A stretch of DNA of 64,000 nt from JAMQPK01 sp963782595. GTDB taxonomy: Bacteria; Acidobacteriota; Vicinamibacteria; Vicinamibacterales; JAMQPK01. Positions 45,718 to 55,956 of this stretch are shown here, in pieces. The stretch covers positions 434,001 through 498,000 of the forward strand of contig CAWAKJ010000001.1 in NCBI GenBank assembly GCA_963782595.1, in the 5' to 3' direction. Under the pieces are notes generated by a model. It saw nothing but the letters and a program-made list of their open reading frames with translations. It did not search any database and had not been told where the DNA came from. Each line of letters opens with the position of its first letter. Position 1 is the first letter of the stretch. The position numbers and the translations under genes are program-made.

Positions 45718-48618
45718 TCAGTCGCGGGTTCCCGCCCGCTTCGAACGCTCGGCTGGTATCGATACCGGCAGCGCCACCGTGAATCGGGTGCCCTGCCCAA
45801 CTGTGCTCTGGCAGGTCAGCGTGCCCTCGTGCTCGCGGACGATGCCGTAGGTGATCGACAGGCCGAGGCCCGTCCCTTTTCCGATCAGCTTGGTCGTGAA
45901 GAACGGGTCGTAAATCCGCGACAAGTGCTCGCTCGGAATGCCCGACCCGGTGTCGCCCACTTCCGCCTCGACATGACCGTCGTTGACCTGTGTCTGGACC
46001 GACAGCCATCCGCCCTTCGGCATTGCATCGCGCGCGTTCAGAAACAGGTTGAGGAACACCTGCTGGAGCTTGTGTTCGATACCCCCGACCAGGGCGGGCG
46101 AGGGGCAGAGCTCGCGCCGGACTTTGACCTTGCTCGCCACAAGCTGCGGCTCGAGCAGCGACAGCACGTCGTTAATCACCGCGTTGAGATCGACGGGGAC
46201 GGTCTCTTCGGGATTGGAGCCGCCCGAGCGGGACAGGTTCAACAGCCCGTTCACGATCTTCGCCGCGCGGAACGTCTGCTGCTCGATCTTCTCGAGCATG
46301 CGTGTCTTCGGATCGTCCGGGTCGGCGTTGGTCAGGAGCATCTGCGTGAAGCTGGAGATGCCGGTGAGCGGCGTGTTGACCTCGTGCGCGACGCCCGCGG
46401 CCAGCAGGCCAACGGAGGCCATCTTGTCGGAAATCTGCAGCTGCTCTTCGAGGTGCACCCGCTCGGTGACATCCTCGATGATGATGATGTTGCCCACGGT
46501 CGACATGTTGAACTGGCCGCTGGGCGCCCTGAGCGGCACTGTCGCGATGTTCACCCGCAACCGCTCTCCGGCTTTCGCGTCGCGTCCCGCGAGCGGCACG
46601 CGATACAGCCACGCACCGTCGGGCGATTCGCGCTGAGCCGCGCGCAGCGCTTCGACGAACGGCCCGTCGAACACCTCTTCGAGCTTGTGTCCCTTGGCCT
46701 CGGTCGCCGACGAGCCGTAGATGCCCTCGAGGGCCCGGTTCCAGCGAATCACGCGGCCATTCAGGTCTTCCACGACAAGGCCGTTGTCGAGCGACTCAAC
46801 GATGTTCTCGTTGAACTCCTGCAGACGCTGTAGCTCACTGGCTTTGAGCTGAAGCTGGCGGTACAGCCGGCCGTTCTCGAGTGCCGTCGCCACGTGGCTG
46901 CCCACCGCCGACAAGAGCGCCATGTCTTCGCTGCTCAACGGCTCGCCTTGTCCACGCTGCCCGAGCGCGAGCACGGCAATCGTTCCACCTTTCGACACGC
47001 ACGGCACGAAGTAGTGCACGCCGCGGAGGCGCCAGAACGCCAGCTCTTCGTTGGGAAACGCACCGTGCAGCCGCGGATCGTCGAGCGACAGCGCCATGCC
47101 GCCCGCAAGGCTGGCGGCGATCTGCGAGTGCCGTCTCAACCCACTGACGGCGAGGTCGCCGAATCCCTCGGCGCGAATCACTTCGTAGTCGCCGGAGCCT
47201 TCGTTGACCAGCAGCAGCACCATGCGATCGATGACGAAGGTGTCCCGGATGCGGGCCACCAGACGCTCGCCGAGCCGATCGATATCGAGGTCGCTGTTCA
47301 GATCGCGCGCGAAGCCGACGAGCGCGCGCCTGTAGTCGTACTTGTCGCGATAGAACGCGCGATCGAGCGCATTCTGGATGGCGCTCTTCACGGGACTGAA
47401 CAGCAGCACCACCACGATCGTGGCGAGCATCGCGATGATCATGTTGTGGCGTACCGCCGCGTCGAGGAAGACGATGCCGGCAAGGCGGAGCAGCGTTGCG
47501 TAGATGGTGAAGATCGCGAGAATGACGGCCGTGTACATCAGGCTGCGCTTGACGATGACCTCGACGTCCATCAGGCGATAGCGGATGAGGGCCGACGCGA
47601 ATGCCAGCGGCACCAGGCTCAGCGGAACGATCGAGAGCTCCATCGGCAGGGGCACACGAAGACCCAGTGCATAGGGCAGCGCGTAACCGATGGCGAAGGG
47701 TCCGGCGCCGAACGCGGTGCCCCAGATAATCCATCGCAGCTGGCGACGCGCCGTGGCCGACCGCACACGATCCATGGCGAACGTCAGCACGACGAGACCG
47801 ACGATCATGAAGACGGACAGATACAGAGGCTCGACCTGATCGATCCAGCTGAGCAGCCGCGAATACACTGGGTTGAGCGAAAGCCTGCCGACCGCGACGA
47901 CGTGCACCACAAACAACAGTCCGGCGGGTACATACAACAGCGCGACGAGGCGCCTGCCGGCGCGGCGAACCCACGCCTCGGGACGATCGGGGAAAACAAG
48001 AGTGAAGTGGAGAAACAGCGGCGCCAGCAGCAACGTGGCGACGACATCAGCCCAATAGAAGTAATAGTCGAGCCGATCGAGCCGGCTGAACGAAAACGTG
48101 AGCGTCCCGAAAAACGCGAGGCACATCCAGAAGAAGTGCAGCGTGGCCGGGTCGTTCGGCCGCCGGAGCCGCACGGACGCGCCGACCAGCAGCGTGAAGA
48201 TCCCGATGGCCGCGCCAATCAAATACAGGGTCGAGTTGCCGCCGGGCAGCGGCGCAACCTCGACGTGAATCATCCGCTGCTCTCCGAGGCGCAGTACCGT
48301 GTAGGACAACGGATCGGACTGCGTTGCGCCGGCAAGCGCCTGGTGCAGCGCCTCAACCGTCTCGATAGGCGCGCCGTCGACGGCGACAAGCACATCCCCA
48401 GGCCGAATGCCTGCCGCCATCGCACCGCCGCGAGCTGCAACATCAGCAGCGGTTACCCCTTCCGGACGCGATTCCCACAACACGCCGTCATCGAGCTTGT
48501 GCGACGTCGCGCGAACAGCGATATTCAGCGCGCCAAAGCACAGCAGGACACCCACCAGGGCGAAAAGACCCCAGCCAGCCAGCGGACGCCGCTGCGTACG
48601 ATGGACCTGGTCCTTCAT
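45718..48618 (-). CDS. membrane sensor histidine kinase with PDZ, 7TM, GAF and PAS domains
   Basis: 966 residues from the ATG at 48618; a TTG 13 codons upstream (48657) is possible. Order: one membrane helix (about 14-35), a periplasmic PDZ-like domain (45-120; GIRPGDVLVAVDGAPIETV), seven or more membrane helices (125-390), GAF (about 430-580), PAS (about 600-700), HisKA with VAHEVNTPLTGI (phospho-His near residue 745) and HATPase (FLNLFLNARDAMPKGG, GDTGSGIP, GKGTGLGLSITYGIV). A PDZ next to a 7TM region suggests sensing of unfolded or C-terminal peptides in the periplasm. Partner regulator lies 11 bp downstream. An A/T-rich stretch (48680-48790) upstream probably holds the promoter. Confidence 0.9.
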   Translation of the reverse strand: MKDQVHRTQRRPLAGWGLFALVGVLLCFGALNIAVRATSHKLDDGVLWESRPEGVTAADVAARGGAMAAGIRPGDVLVAVDGAPIETVEALHQALAGATQSDPLSYTVLRLGEQRMIHVEVAPLPGGNSTLYLIGAAIGIFTLLVGASVRLRRPNDPATLHFFWMCLAFFGTLTFSFSRLDRLDYYFYWADVVATLLLAPLFLHFTLVFPDRPEAWVRRAGRRLVALLYVPAGLLFVVHVVAVGRLSLNPVYSRLLSWIDQVEPLYLSVFMIVGLVVLTFAMDRVRSATARRQLRWIIWGTAFGAGPFAIGYALPYALGLRVPLPMELSIVPLSLVPLAFASALIRYRLMDVEVIVKRSLMYTAVILAIFTIYATLLRLAGIVFLDAAVRHNMIIAMLATIVVVLLFSPVKSAIQNALDRAFYRDKYDYRRALVGFARDLNSDLDIDRLGERLVARIRDTFVIDRMVLLLVNEGSGDYEVIRAEGFGDLAVSGLRRHSQIAASLAGGMALSLDDPRLHGAFPNEELAFWRLRGVHYFVPCVSKGGTIAVLALGQRGQGEPLSSEDMALLSAVGSHVATALENGRLYRQLQLKASELQRLQEFNENIVESLDNGLVVEDLNGRVIRWNRALEGIYGSSATEAKGHKLEEVFDGPFVEALRAAQRESPDGAWLYRVPLAGRDAKAGERLRVNIATVPLRAPSGQFNMSTVGNIIIIEDVTERVHLEEQLQISDKMASVGLLAAGVAHEVNTPLTGISSFTQMLLTNADPDDPKTRMLEKIEQQTFRAAKIVNGLLNLSRSGGSNPEETVPVDLNAVINDVLSLLEPQLVASKVKVRRELCPSPALVGGIEHKLQQVFLNLFLNARDAMPKGGWLSVQTQVNDGHVEAEVGDTGSGIPSEHLSRIYDPFFTTKLIGKGTGLGLSITYGIVREHEGTLTCQSTVGQGTRFTVALPVSIPAERSKRAGTRD

Positions 48619-48800
48619 CGGTTTGCGGCCATAACGGGAACGCCGGCGAGACTGCAAACGCTATACCCCCGGCCGCATTCGTGAATATGCCAATAATTTA
48701 TTCTCTTGCAGTAGTTTATCGGCTTTTAAGGCAGAGAAATCCATCCCAATGGACGGAATTATCCATTATATTGAATTTTTCTGGGTGGGAAGGGAGAAAC

Positions 48801-50681
48801 TTAGAACCGCACCAAGAGCCCGCCGACGATGCGTTTCGGTGCCCGAACCGCGAAGGCCTCGTCATAAACAGACGACTCGACATCGACCTCGCGGAACATG
48901 TTCCGAATATCGACGAGCGCTTCCCAGTCGGCGTTCGAGAAACGGAGGAACGGCAGTGACTGGTTGACCCGCACGTTGAACCGCGAATTCGCGCTGGCGC
49001 GCATCGACGCGTCCGGCTCGCCGCTCCAGAACGCGGTGTTCACGCGATACCGGGCGTAGAGCTTCGTGGCGGTCTGGGGAATCGTGGCCTCGACCGACGT
49101 CTGCAGATCGTAAATCTTCTCGTTGGACGTGAGCGGCATCGACCGCACCGCACGCGCCATCGTCATGTCTGAGTTGGGATCCCAATATGCGGTCGCGACG
49201 GTGTACTCGATCGTGCCGCGCACATATCCGGGCACTTCATGGGTCATCCCGGCGCCCCAGCCTCGCACGTCGATATCACCCGCCGTCGCCACGTAATAGT
49301 GGCCGAGCGGTGTCTCGTTGCGCCCTGGAACGACGTCGAATATCTCGATGAGCTGATTGTCGACACGCTGGTCGAACCCGCGCAGCGACACCCTGACGCC
49401 GGCTGCGAGATCGCGCTCGATCTCGACCTGCATGTGACGCGTCTCTTCGGGCCTGAAGCGGCCGTCGTAGGCGAGCGACGAGAACGTCCGTTCGGGCGGC
49501 AGCCACAACCCCGTGACCGATGGCGCGAACTCCTCGGCACCCGGGACGAGTACCTTGCGCGACACGAGCGCCTTTACCCGGAATCCATCGAGCGGCACGG
49601 TGATGCTGAAACGCGGGCTCCAGACGCCCGGGCCACCGAGATAATCGTAGCGGGCGTAGCCCGTCCCGTAACCAAGAACCAGGCGCGGCGACAGGGTCCA
49701 CTCGTCGTGGCCGTACATGCTGCCGACGTTCCGCGCGCTCTCCCGAATCGCCCCGAGCGCAGCCGCATTGCCCCCGTCGTAGCGCTGTGTGCTGTAGGAG
49801 AGCCCCAGCTCGTAGGCGTGATTTGCGGATTGAATCGATTTGTAGGATCCGGCCACGATCCATGACGACAGGTCGCCCTGTGTCATGGCGCCCTGCATCG
49901 ACCACGCACCGCCCGCGGCCTGCGTGTTGACCGACATGTACGCGACGCTGCGCGGCGCGTTTTCCGCAAAAATCTCGGCCGGGCTGTTGAACGAGTCCAT
50001 CGTCATCAGGTTGACCTGCCCCGACAAGGGGAGATCACTGAAGAACGCAATCGGTACCATCGCCGCGCCCGAGTGGCGCGCCAGCCAGCGAGATGACTCC
50101 GCTTCTTCTTCCTCGGTCCAGACACTGCCCGCAGCGTCCTTCAGGATGCTGCGAGGCAGGTGTCGCAGGCGCCATGCGGTCTCGCCATCTTCTCCCGCGT
50201 CAAGTTCGGGTTCCTCGGCCGGCACGGGCTTCGAGACGCTGGCCGGCTCGACGCCGAACCCGGCGAGCTGCGTCACGGGCGCGGCAGGCGCGACGGCCGC
50301 TGGCAGCATCAGCACGGGAGTCTTGCGCGCGCGAGAGAGCTGGATCTCCGGAAGGGATACTTTCGAGGTGGTGAGCTGAACCGTGCGCCCGCGCGACTTG
50401 AAGTAGCCACGCGAGTGCACGCTCAGGATGTAAGGGCCAAACGGCAGCTCGCGCAGGGTGTACCGGCCCTCGCGATCGGTTGAGGCCGCGGCAGTGGCTC
50501 GGCCGACAACCGACACCATCGCGCCGGCGACAGGAATCTGGTTATCGTCGAGCACCCGGCCCTCGATGATGCCTGCCGGAAACGCGTGGCGACTAGGTCG
50601 AGTGTCTTTGGGGGTCTGCGCGTACGCAGCTGCGCCAAGCACGAACATCGCGATTGCCGCCGCAGGGATCGATCGGGTCAT
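48801..50681 (-). CDS. TonB-dependent-receptor-like outer membrane barrel with carboxypeptidase-regulatory domain
   Basis: 626 residues with a signal peptide (AAIAMFVLGAAAYAQ). The N-terminal beta-sandwich (IIEGRVLDDNQIPVAGAMVS, STDREGRYTLRELPFGPYIL) is the CarboxypepD_reg domain. From about 190 on, alternating beta strands rich in aromatic residues (ARYDYLGGPGVWSPRFSITV) end in VGGLLVRF with a terminal Phe, typical for a barrel. I do not see a classical plug domain or TonB box. Acidobacterial OMPs of this type bind glycans or proteins; the substrate is unknown. It precedes the sensor kinase in transcription order, 183 bp from it. Confidence 0.78.
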   Translation of the reverse strand: MTRSIPAAAIAMFVLGAAAYAQTPKDTRPSRHAFPAGIIEGRVLDDNQIPVAGAMVSVVGRATAAASTDREGRYTLRELPFGPYILSVHSRGYFKSRGRTVQLTTSKVSLPEIQLSRARKTPVLMLPAAVAPAAPVTQLAGFGVEPASVSKPVPAEEPELDAGEDGETAWRLRHLPRSILKDAAGSVWTEEEEAESSRWLARHSGAAMVPIAFFSDLPLSGQVNLMTMDSFNSPAEIFAENAPRSVAYMSVNTQAAGGAWSMQGAMTQGDLSSWIVAGSYKSIQSANHAYELGLSYSTQRYDGGNAAALGAIRESARNVGSMYGHDEWTLSPRLVLGYGTGYARYDYLGGPGVWSPRFSITVPLDGFRVKALVSRKVLVPGAEEFAPSVTGLWLPPERTFSSLAYDGRFRPEETRHMQVEIERDLAAGVRVSLRGFDQRVDNQLIEIFDVVPGRNETPLGHYYVATAGDIDVRGWGAGMTHEVPGYVRGTIEYTVATAYWDPNSDMTMARAVRSMPLTSNEKIYDLQTSVEATIPQTATKLYARYRVNTAFWSGEPDASMRASANSRFNVRVNQSLPFLRFSNADWEALVDIRNMFREVDVESSVYDEAFAVRAPKRIVGGLLVRF

Positions 50682-50701
50682 AACCCCCTGCCCCTCGTAG
50701 C

Positions 50702-51733
50702 CTAGTTCGTTACCGTAAACGGCACGTTGCGCGTCAGGGTCTGGCTATTCGTCTTATCGGTCACCTTGATCTCCAACCGATAGTCGCCCGGCGCAATCGC
50801 GCCCTTCACAGGAATGCCCTGGCCGACAAACACCTGGTGGCCGGCTTTCAAGTCGAACTGGCCGGGAAGCGTCGTCGCATTGAATGCCTGCGTGGCGAGC
50901 TTCGTGAACGGCTTCTCTTCGTTGGCCCTGTAGAACAGGTAATCCACATCGAGGTCCGGCTTGCCAGTGCTCGCGGCTACGCCTTCATTGTAGATGAAAA
51001 ACACGAACATGAGCTCGCCCGACTGCGGAATCGGCTTGCCGAAGGACGGCTCGACCTTATAACCGGAAATCGTGAACGGCTGCTCGAGCTGCTGCTGCGG
51101 GGTCAGCGTTTCGGGAGCCGGGTTGAGGCCCGAAGCCATGATGACGCTGCTCGTCGTCAGCCCGGTGTTCAAATTCGGCACCGACAGGTCGTGCGTCACA
51201 ATCGCCGTCTTCGGCAGCACCTTGCGGTCGCGCCCCTGCCGTTCGCGCATGGCCACATACAGCGTGTAGTCGCCTGGCGGCAACTGAAGCGCACGCGGCA
51301 CCTCCGACACGTCTCCGGCAGCCACGATGTTCTTCTCGGTCAGGAAATAGGCGTCGGCGAACGGCCAGTTGGCGTCGACTCCCTTGCCGGCAGGGGGTGG
51401 TGCGCCCTTCTGCACCGCGCGGACATACATGGTGACCGGAAACGAACTGAATTTCCCGCCGCCGACCTCGACAATGTAGGGGACGTAAACGAATTCGTTC
51501 GACTTCAGAAAATGGCTCTGGAACTTCAGCTTCAGGTCGGCAGGGGCCGGCTGTTTTCCTGCCATAACCGCGTCGACGGTATCGCTGAGCGCGATGTATT
51601 CGCGCCGCTCGTCTCCGCTGAGTTTCCTTTGCTGTTCTGGGGCCGGGGGCTTCTCCTGGGCGACGACTGGAAACGACACGGATGCCGCGAAAAACAATGC
51701 ACCGGCGACGGCGGACACGCGACGGAAGGTCAT
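50702..51733 (-). CDS. exported protein of unknown function
   Basis: 343 residues from the ATG at 51733, preceded by AGGAG. Signal peptide VAGALFFAASVSFPVVAQ. The rest is beta-rich with long strands (EFVYVPYIVEVGGGKFSSFP, DYTLYVAMRERQGRDRKVLP, ATTLPGQFDLKAGHQVFVGQ), suggesting two or three Ig-like or C2-like sandwiches. No motif or family that I recognise. It lies 20 bp before the TonB-type gene and is probably co-transcribed, so it could be a periplasmic or surface partner. Confidence 0.7.
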   Translation of the reverse strand: MTFRRVSAVAGALFFAASVSFPVVAQEKPPAPEQQRKLSGDERREYIALSDTVDAVMAGKQPAPADLKLKFQSHFLKSNEFVYVPYIVEVGGGKFSSFPVTMYVRAVQKGAPPPAGKGVDANWPFADAYFLTEKNIVAAGDVSEVPRALQLPPGDYTLYVAMRERQGRDRKVLPKTAIVTHDLSVPNLNTGLTTSSVIMASGLNPAPETLTPQQQLEQPFTISGYKVEPSFGKPIPQSGELMFVFFIYNEGVAASTGKPDLDVDYLFYRANEEKPFTKLATQAFNATTLPGQFDLKAGHQVFVGQGIPVKGAIAPGDYRLEIKVTDKTNSQTLTRNVPFTVTN

Positions 51734-51855
51734 TCGGAATCTCCTGTAATTCCAACTAACAACTGCGTTAACGCGTAATTTACGATGATAGGACGGTGCC
51801 CCGAAACAAGTCAAACGGGTTGCGTCCGGGCCCTTTCTGATCAAGGGTTTTACCC

Positions 51856-53124
51856 GTGGTCGACGACGCGCTGGTCATACTCCTTGCCGGGGGCGCCGGC
51901 GAACGGTTGTATCCCCTCACCAGAGATCGCGCGAAACCAGCGGTCTTTTTCGGCGGTCCGTACCGAATCATCGATTTCACGCTGAGCAATTGCCTCAATT
52001 CCGGCCTGCGCCGCATCTTCATTGCCACGCAGTACAAATCGCTCTCGCTGAATCGTCACATCCGGATGGGCTGGAGCATCGTGTCCGAGGAGCTCGGCGA
52101 ATTCGTCGAAATTCTTCCCCCCCAGAAGCGCGTCAGCGAACATTGGTACCAGGGCACGGCCGACGCGGTGTACCAGAACCTCTATTCGATCGTGCAGGAG
52201 AACCCGCATCACGTGATCGTGCTGTCGGGCGATCACGTTTACAAGATGGACTACGCCAGGATGCTGCGCTTTCATAAGGAGCGCGGCGCGGCAGTCACGC
52301 TTGCGGCGATCGAGATTCCTCTGCACGAATCATCCCGGTTCGGCGTCTTGTCGGTGGACGAGCAGGACAAGGTGACCGGCTTCATCGAAAAGTCGAAAAA
52401 CGCGCCGTCCATTCCCGGTTCACCCGATCTCGCACTCGGATCGATGGGGATCTACGTCTTCGACACGGATGTCCTGTTGAAGGCCCTCGAAGCCGATGCC
52501 GCAAGACCCTCGAGCCACGACTTCGGCAAGGACATCATTCCCGTGCTCATCAACGAGCTGCCGACCTACGCGTACCGCTTCTACGACGAGAACAAGAAGG
52601 CGTCGAAGTACTGGCGCGATATCGGAACGCTCGATGCGTTCTTCGACGCCAACATGGATCTCTGCGGCGTCGATCCCGAGTTCAATCTGTATGATCCCGA
52701 ATGGCCGATGCGGACCTACCAGCCGCAGGCGCCGCCCGCGAAGTTCGTGTTCGCCGAAAAAGGACGCCGCTGCGGGGAGGCGCTCGACTCGATCATCTCG
52801 CCCGGCTGCATCATCTCGGGAAGCCAGGTCGTCGGCAGCGTGTTGTGCCCCAACGTCCGCGTGCACAGCTACGGTCATATCGAGCAATCGATGCTGATGC
52901 CCGGCGTCCGCGTGGGACGCCATGCGCGGATTCGCCACGCCATCATCGACCGCGACGTGCTCATTCCGCGCGGCGCGGTCATCGGTTACAACCCGGAAGA
53001 AGATCGCAAACGACACACGGTCACCGATCTCGGAGTCGTCGTCGTGACCGAGGACGATGATCCGCTCGTTGAACCTATCAGCGAAGCAGCGCTCCGCACC
53101 GAAGCCGAAGACGACGGGAGATAA
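51856..53124 (+). CDS. glgC: glucose-1-phosphate adenylyltransferase
   Basis: 422 residues from a GTG. Makes ADP-glucose for glycogen. Nucleotidyltransferase start ILLAGGAGERLYPLTRDRAK, substrate motifs FGGPYRIIDFTLSNCLNSGL, WYQGTADAVYQNL, VLSGDHVYKMDY, FIEKSK, and the C-terminal left-handed beta helix (SIISPGCIISGSQVVGSVL). Asp in SGDHVYKMD is the expected metal ligand. Overlap-free with eno by 4 bp, so glgC-eno-gpmI form one operon. Confidence 0.95.
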   Translation: MVDDALVILLAGGAGERLYPLTRDRAKPAVFFGGPYRIIDFTLSNCLNSGLRRIFIATQYKSLSLNRHIRMGWSIVSEELGEFVEILPPQKRVSEHWYQGTADAVYQNLYSIVQENPHHVIVLSGDHVYKMDYARMLRFHKERGAAVTLAAIEIPLHESSRFGVLSVDEQDKVTGFIEKSKNAPSIPGSPDLALGSMGIYVFDTDVLLKALEADAARPSSHDFGKDIIPVLINELPTYAYRFYDENKKASKYWRDIGTLDAFFDANMDLCGVDPEFNLYDPEWPMRTYQPQAPPAKFVFAEKGRRCGEALDSIISPGCIISGSQVVGSVLCPNVRVHSYGHIEQSMLMPGVRVGRHARIRHAIIDRDVLIPRGAVIGYNPEEDRKRHTVTDLGVVVVTEDDDPLVEPISEAALRTEAEDDGR

Positions 53125-53128
53125 CTCT

Positions 53129-54421
53129 TTGAAAATCGCCAGCGTGCACGGAAGAGAGATTCTGGATTCTCGTGGCAACCCGACTATCGAAGTGGACATC
53201 ACGCTCGCAAGCGGAGCGTCCGGACGGGCCGCGGTGCCCTCGGGCGCATCCACGGGCGAGCGCGAAGCGCTCGAGCTTCGAGACGGAGACAAGAAGCGCT
53301 ATCTCGGCAAGGGCGTGTTGAACGCCGTCGCCAACGTCAACCGCGAGATCGCCAGAGCGGTGGTCGGCGCCGAGCTCGACCAGCAGTCGCTCGACAGGAA
53401 GATGATCGAGCTGGATGGCACGCCGACCAAGAGCCGCCTCGGCGCAAACGCCTTGCTCGGAGTGTCGATGGCCGCGGCACACGCTGCCGCCGCCGAAGCC
53501 CGGAAGCCTTTGTGGGCGCATCTCGCGACGACCAGCGGCGAGCATTTGCTCCCCGTCCCGATGATGAACATCCTCAACGGTGGAGCACACGCGGACTCGA
53601 ATGTCGACGTGCAGGAGTTCATGGTGATGCCGGTCGGCGCGCCGACGTTCGCCGAAGCTCTCCGCACGGGTGCCGAGATCTTTCACGCGCTCCGCGCGTC
53701 GCTGAAGAAACGGGGCCTCGCGACCGGTGTCGGCGACGAAGGCGGGTTTGCGCCGAGTCTGAAATCGAATCGCGAAGCGCTGGAGCTGGTGCTCGAAGCG
53801 GTTGCCCATGCCGGTTTCAAGGCCGGCGGCGATGTGTTTCTCGCCCTCGACGTGGCCTCGAGCGAGCTGTGGGAGAACGGCCGCTATGTGTTCAAGAAAT
53901 CCGGCGAACCGGCGCGCAGCATCGACGAGATGGTCGCGATGCTCGCGGAGTGGTCGCGCGAGTACCCCATCATCTCAATCGAAGATGGCCTGGCAGAGGG
54001 TGACTGGACGGGTTGGGCGCTGCTGACCAGGGAAATCGGCGCGAAGGTGCAACTCGTCGGCGACGACGTGTTCGTCACCAACCCCGAGATCCTCAAACGT
54101 GGCATCCAGGAAAAAGTCGCCAACGCGCTGCTCGTCAAAGTGAACCAGATCGGCACGATTACCGAAACGCTCGAAGCGATGGCCATCGCTCGCAGCGCCG
54201 GATACGCGTGCGTCGTGTCGCACCGCTCCGGGGAAACCGAAGACGTCACGATTGCAGATCTGGCGGTGGCCACCAATGCCGGGCAGATAAAAACGGGCTC
54301 CGCAAGCCGCACCGACCGCGTGGCGAAATACAACCAGCTGCTGCGCATAGAAGAAGCGCTCGGGAAGAGCGGCCGCTACGCCGGGCGCCAGGCGATTCGC
54401 CAGCTCGCGTCGCGGTCATGA
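53129..54421 (+). CDS. eno: enolase
   Basis: 430 residues from a TTG at 53129, with GGGAG 8 bases upstream; this start yields the exact family length and opening KIASVHGREILDSRGNPTI. It interconverts 2-phosphoglycerate and PEP. Loop AAVPSGASTGEREALELRDG, catalytic FMVMPVGAPTFAEALRTGAE, Mg ligands in VFLALDVASSELW, SIEDGLAEGDWTGW and VGDDVFVTN, and the signature LLVKVNQIGTITETLEA are all intact. ATGA overlap with gpmI. Confidence 0.97.
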   Translation: MKIASVHGREILDSRGNPTIEVDITLASGASGRAAVPSGASTGEREALELRDGDKKRYLGKGVLNAVANVNREIARAVVGAELDQQSLDRKMIELDGTPTKSRLGANALLGVSMAAAHAAAAEARKPLWAHLATTSGEHLLPVPMMNILNGGAHADSNVDVQEFMVMPVGAPTFAEALRTGAEIFHALRASLKKRGLATGVGDEGGFAPSLKSNREALELVLEAVAHAGFKAGGDVFLALDVASSELWENGRYVFKKSGEPARSIDEMVAMLAEWSREYPIISIEDGLAEGDWTGWALLTREIGAKVQLVGDDVFVTNPEILKRGIQEKVANALLVKVNQIGTITETLEAMAIARSAGYACVVSHRSGETEDVTIADLAVATNAGQIKTGSASRTDRVAKYNQLLRIEEALGKSGRYAGRQAIRQLASRS

Positions 54422-55956
54422 GGAACCCGCTTGTTCTCCTGGTGCTCGATGGTTGGGGACTGCGTGAAGCCCGCGAAGGCAATGCGATCAAACTGGCGCG
54501 CACGCCGGCCTATTCCGAGTTGATCGCCCGGTTCCCGCACTCTTCGCTCGCCGCGTCGGGCGAGGAGGTCGGCTTACCGCCAGGACAGATGGGCAACTCC
54601 GAGGTTGGTCACATCACCATGGGGGCCGGCCGCGTGGTCTTTCAAGACCTGACGCGCATCGACAAGAGCATTCGCGAAGCGGACTTCCATACCCGGCCCG
54701 CCCTGGTCGAGGCGATAGCGCGGTGCGAGGGGGGACGGCACGCACTGCATCTCGTTGGTCTGGTATCGCCCAACGGCATTCACAGCCACACGCGCCACCT
54801 GTACGCGCTCATCGAAATGGCAGCACGCCGCGGCATAGACCGCTTGTTCGTGCAGGCATTCACCGATGGACGCGACACGTCGCCCAACGGCGGCGCAGGC
54901 TTTGTCGGCGACCTCGAGCGCGTCATGGAATCGGTTGGCGTCGGCCGCGTCGCGTCGGTCGGAGGCCGCTATTACGGGATGGACCGCGACAACCGGTGGG
55001 AGCGCACCAGGAAGGCGTACGACGCGATCGTCGGAGGGGCGGCGCCGCACACGCGATCGGCGGTCGATTTCATCAGAAAGTCATACGAAGCCGGCGTGAC
55101 CGACGAGTTCGTCGTGCCCGGCACCGTGGTCGACGCCGATGATCGGCCCATCGGCCCTGTCTCCAGCGGAGACAGCGTCATCTTTTTCAACTTCCGCTCC
55201 GATCGCGCGCGGCAGATGACGCGGGCGCTCGCATTCGACGATTTCACTGGATTCGAGCGGCACCCGCATCCGACGCCGATTGTGATGACGACGATGACCC
55301 AGTACGACCGGACGTTCACCTTTCCGGCCGCTTTCCCGCCGCAGTCGCTCACGGGCTCGCTTGCCGAGGTCATGGCCGCGCAAGGTCTGCTGAACCTGCG
55401 GGTGGCGGAGACCGAAAAGTACCCGCACGTGAGCTACTTCTTCAATTGCGGTATCGAAAAGCCGTACCCCGGAGAAGATCGCATCCTGGTGCCCTCACCG
55501 AAGGTGGCCACTTACGACATGCAGCCGGAGATGAGCGCGGAGGGTATTACGGAAAATCTGGTGAACGACGTCGAGGGAGGCAAGCACGACGTCGTGATTT
55601 GTAATTTTGCCAACGCCGACATGGTCGGGCACACCGGTAATCTCGAAGCGGCGGTGACGGCGGTCGAAACGATCGACCATTGCCTGGCCCGAATCGTGAC
55701 GGCGGTACGGGACGCGGGTGGCGTGCTGATCGTGACGGCCGATCACGGCAACGCCGAAGAAATGTGGAACACCGAGCTGAACGAGCCGCATACGGCGCAC
55801 ACCTGCAATCCGGTGCCGGTCATCGTGGTTCAGGATCTCAAGGGTATGCGGCTTCGCGAAGGCGGGTCACTGAAAGACATCGCGCCGACAATGCTGGGAA
55901 TACTGGGAGTGCCCGAGCCGAAAGAGATGACCGGGGAGGATCTGCGGATTCTCTAG
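54418..55956 (+). CDS. gpmI: 2,3-bisphosphoglycerate-independent phosphoglycerate mutase
   Basis: 512 residues. It interconverts 3- and 2-phosphoglycerate and feeds eno, hence the coupled ATGA start. Mn-binding alkaline-phosphatase-type motifs: VLLVLDGWGLREAREGNAIK (Asp ligand), QMGNSEVGHITMGAGRVVFQ (phospho-Ser), HLVGLVSPNGIHSHTRHLYA, TDGRDTSPNGGAGFVGDLE, VICNFANADMVGHTGNLEA and LIVTADHGNAEEM. Length normal for the family. Confidence 0.97.
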   Translation: MRNPLVLLVLDGWGLREAREGNAIKLARTPAYSELIARFPHSSLAASGEEVGLPPGQMGNSEVGHITMGAGRVVFQDLTRIDKSIREADFHTRPALVEAIARCEGGRHALHLVGLVSPNGIHSHTRHLYALIEMAARRGIDRLFVQAFTDGRDTSPNGGAGFVGDLERVMESVGVGRVASVGGRYYGMDRDNRWERTRKAYDAIVGGAAPHTRSAVDFIRKSYEAGVTDEFVVPGTVVDADDRPIGPVSSGDSVIFFNFRSDRARQMTRALAFDDFTGFERHPHPTPIVMTTMTQYDRTFTFPAAFPPQSLTGSLAEVMAAQGLLNLRVAETEKYPHVSYFFNCGIEKPYPGEDRILVPSPKVATYDMQPEMSAEGITENLVNDVEGGKHDVVICNFANADMVGHTGNLEAAVTAVETIDHCLARIVTAVRDAGGVLIVTADHGNAEEMWNTELNEPHTAHTCNPVPVIVVQDLKGMRLREGGSLKDIAPTMLGILGVPEPKEMTGEDLRIL

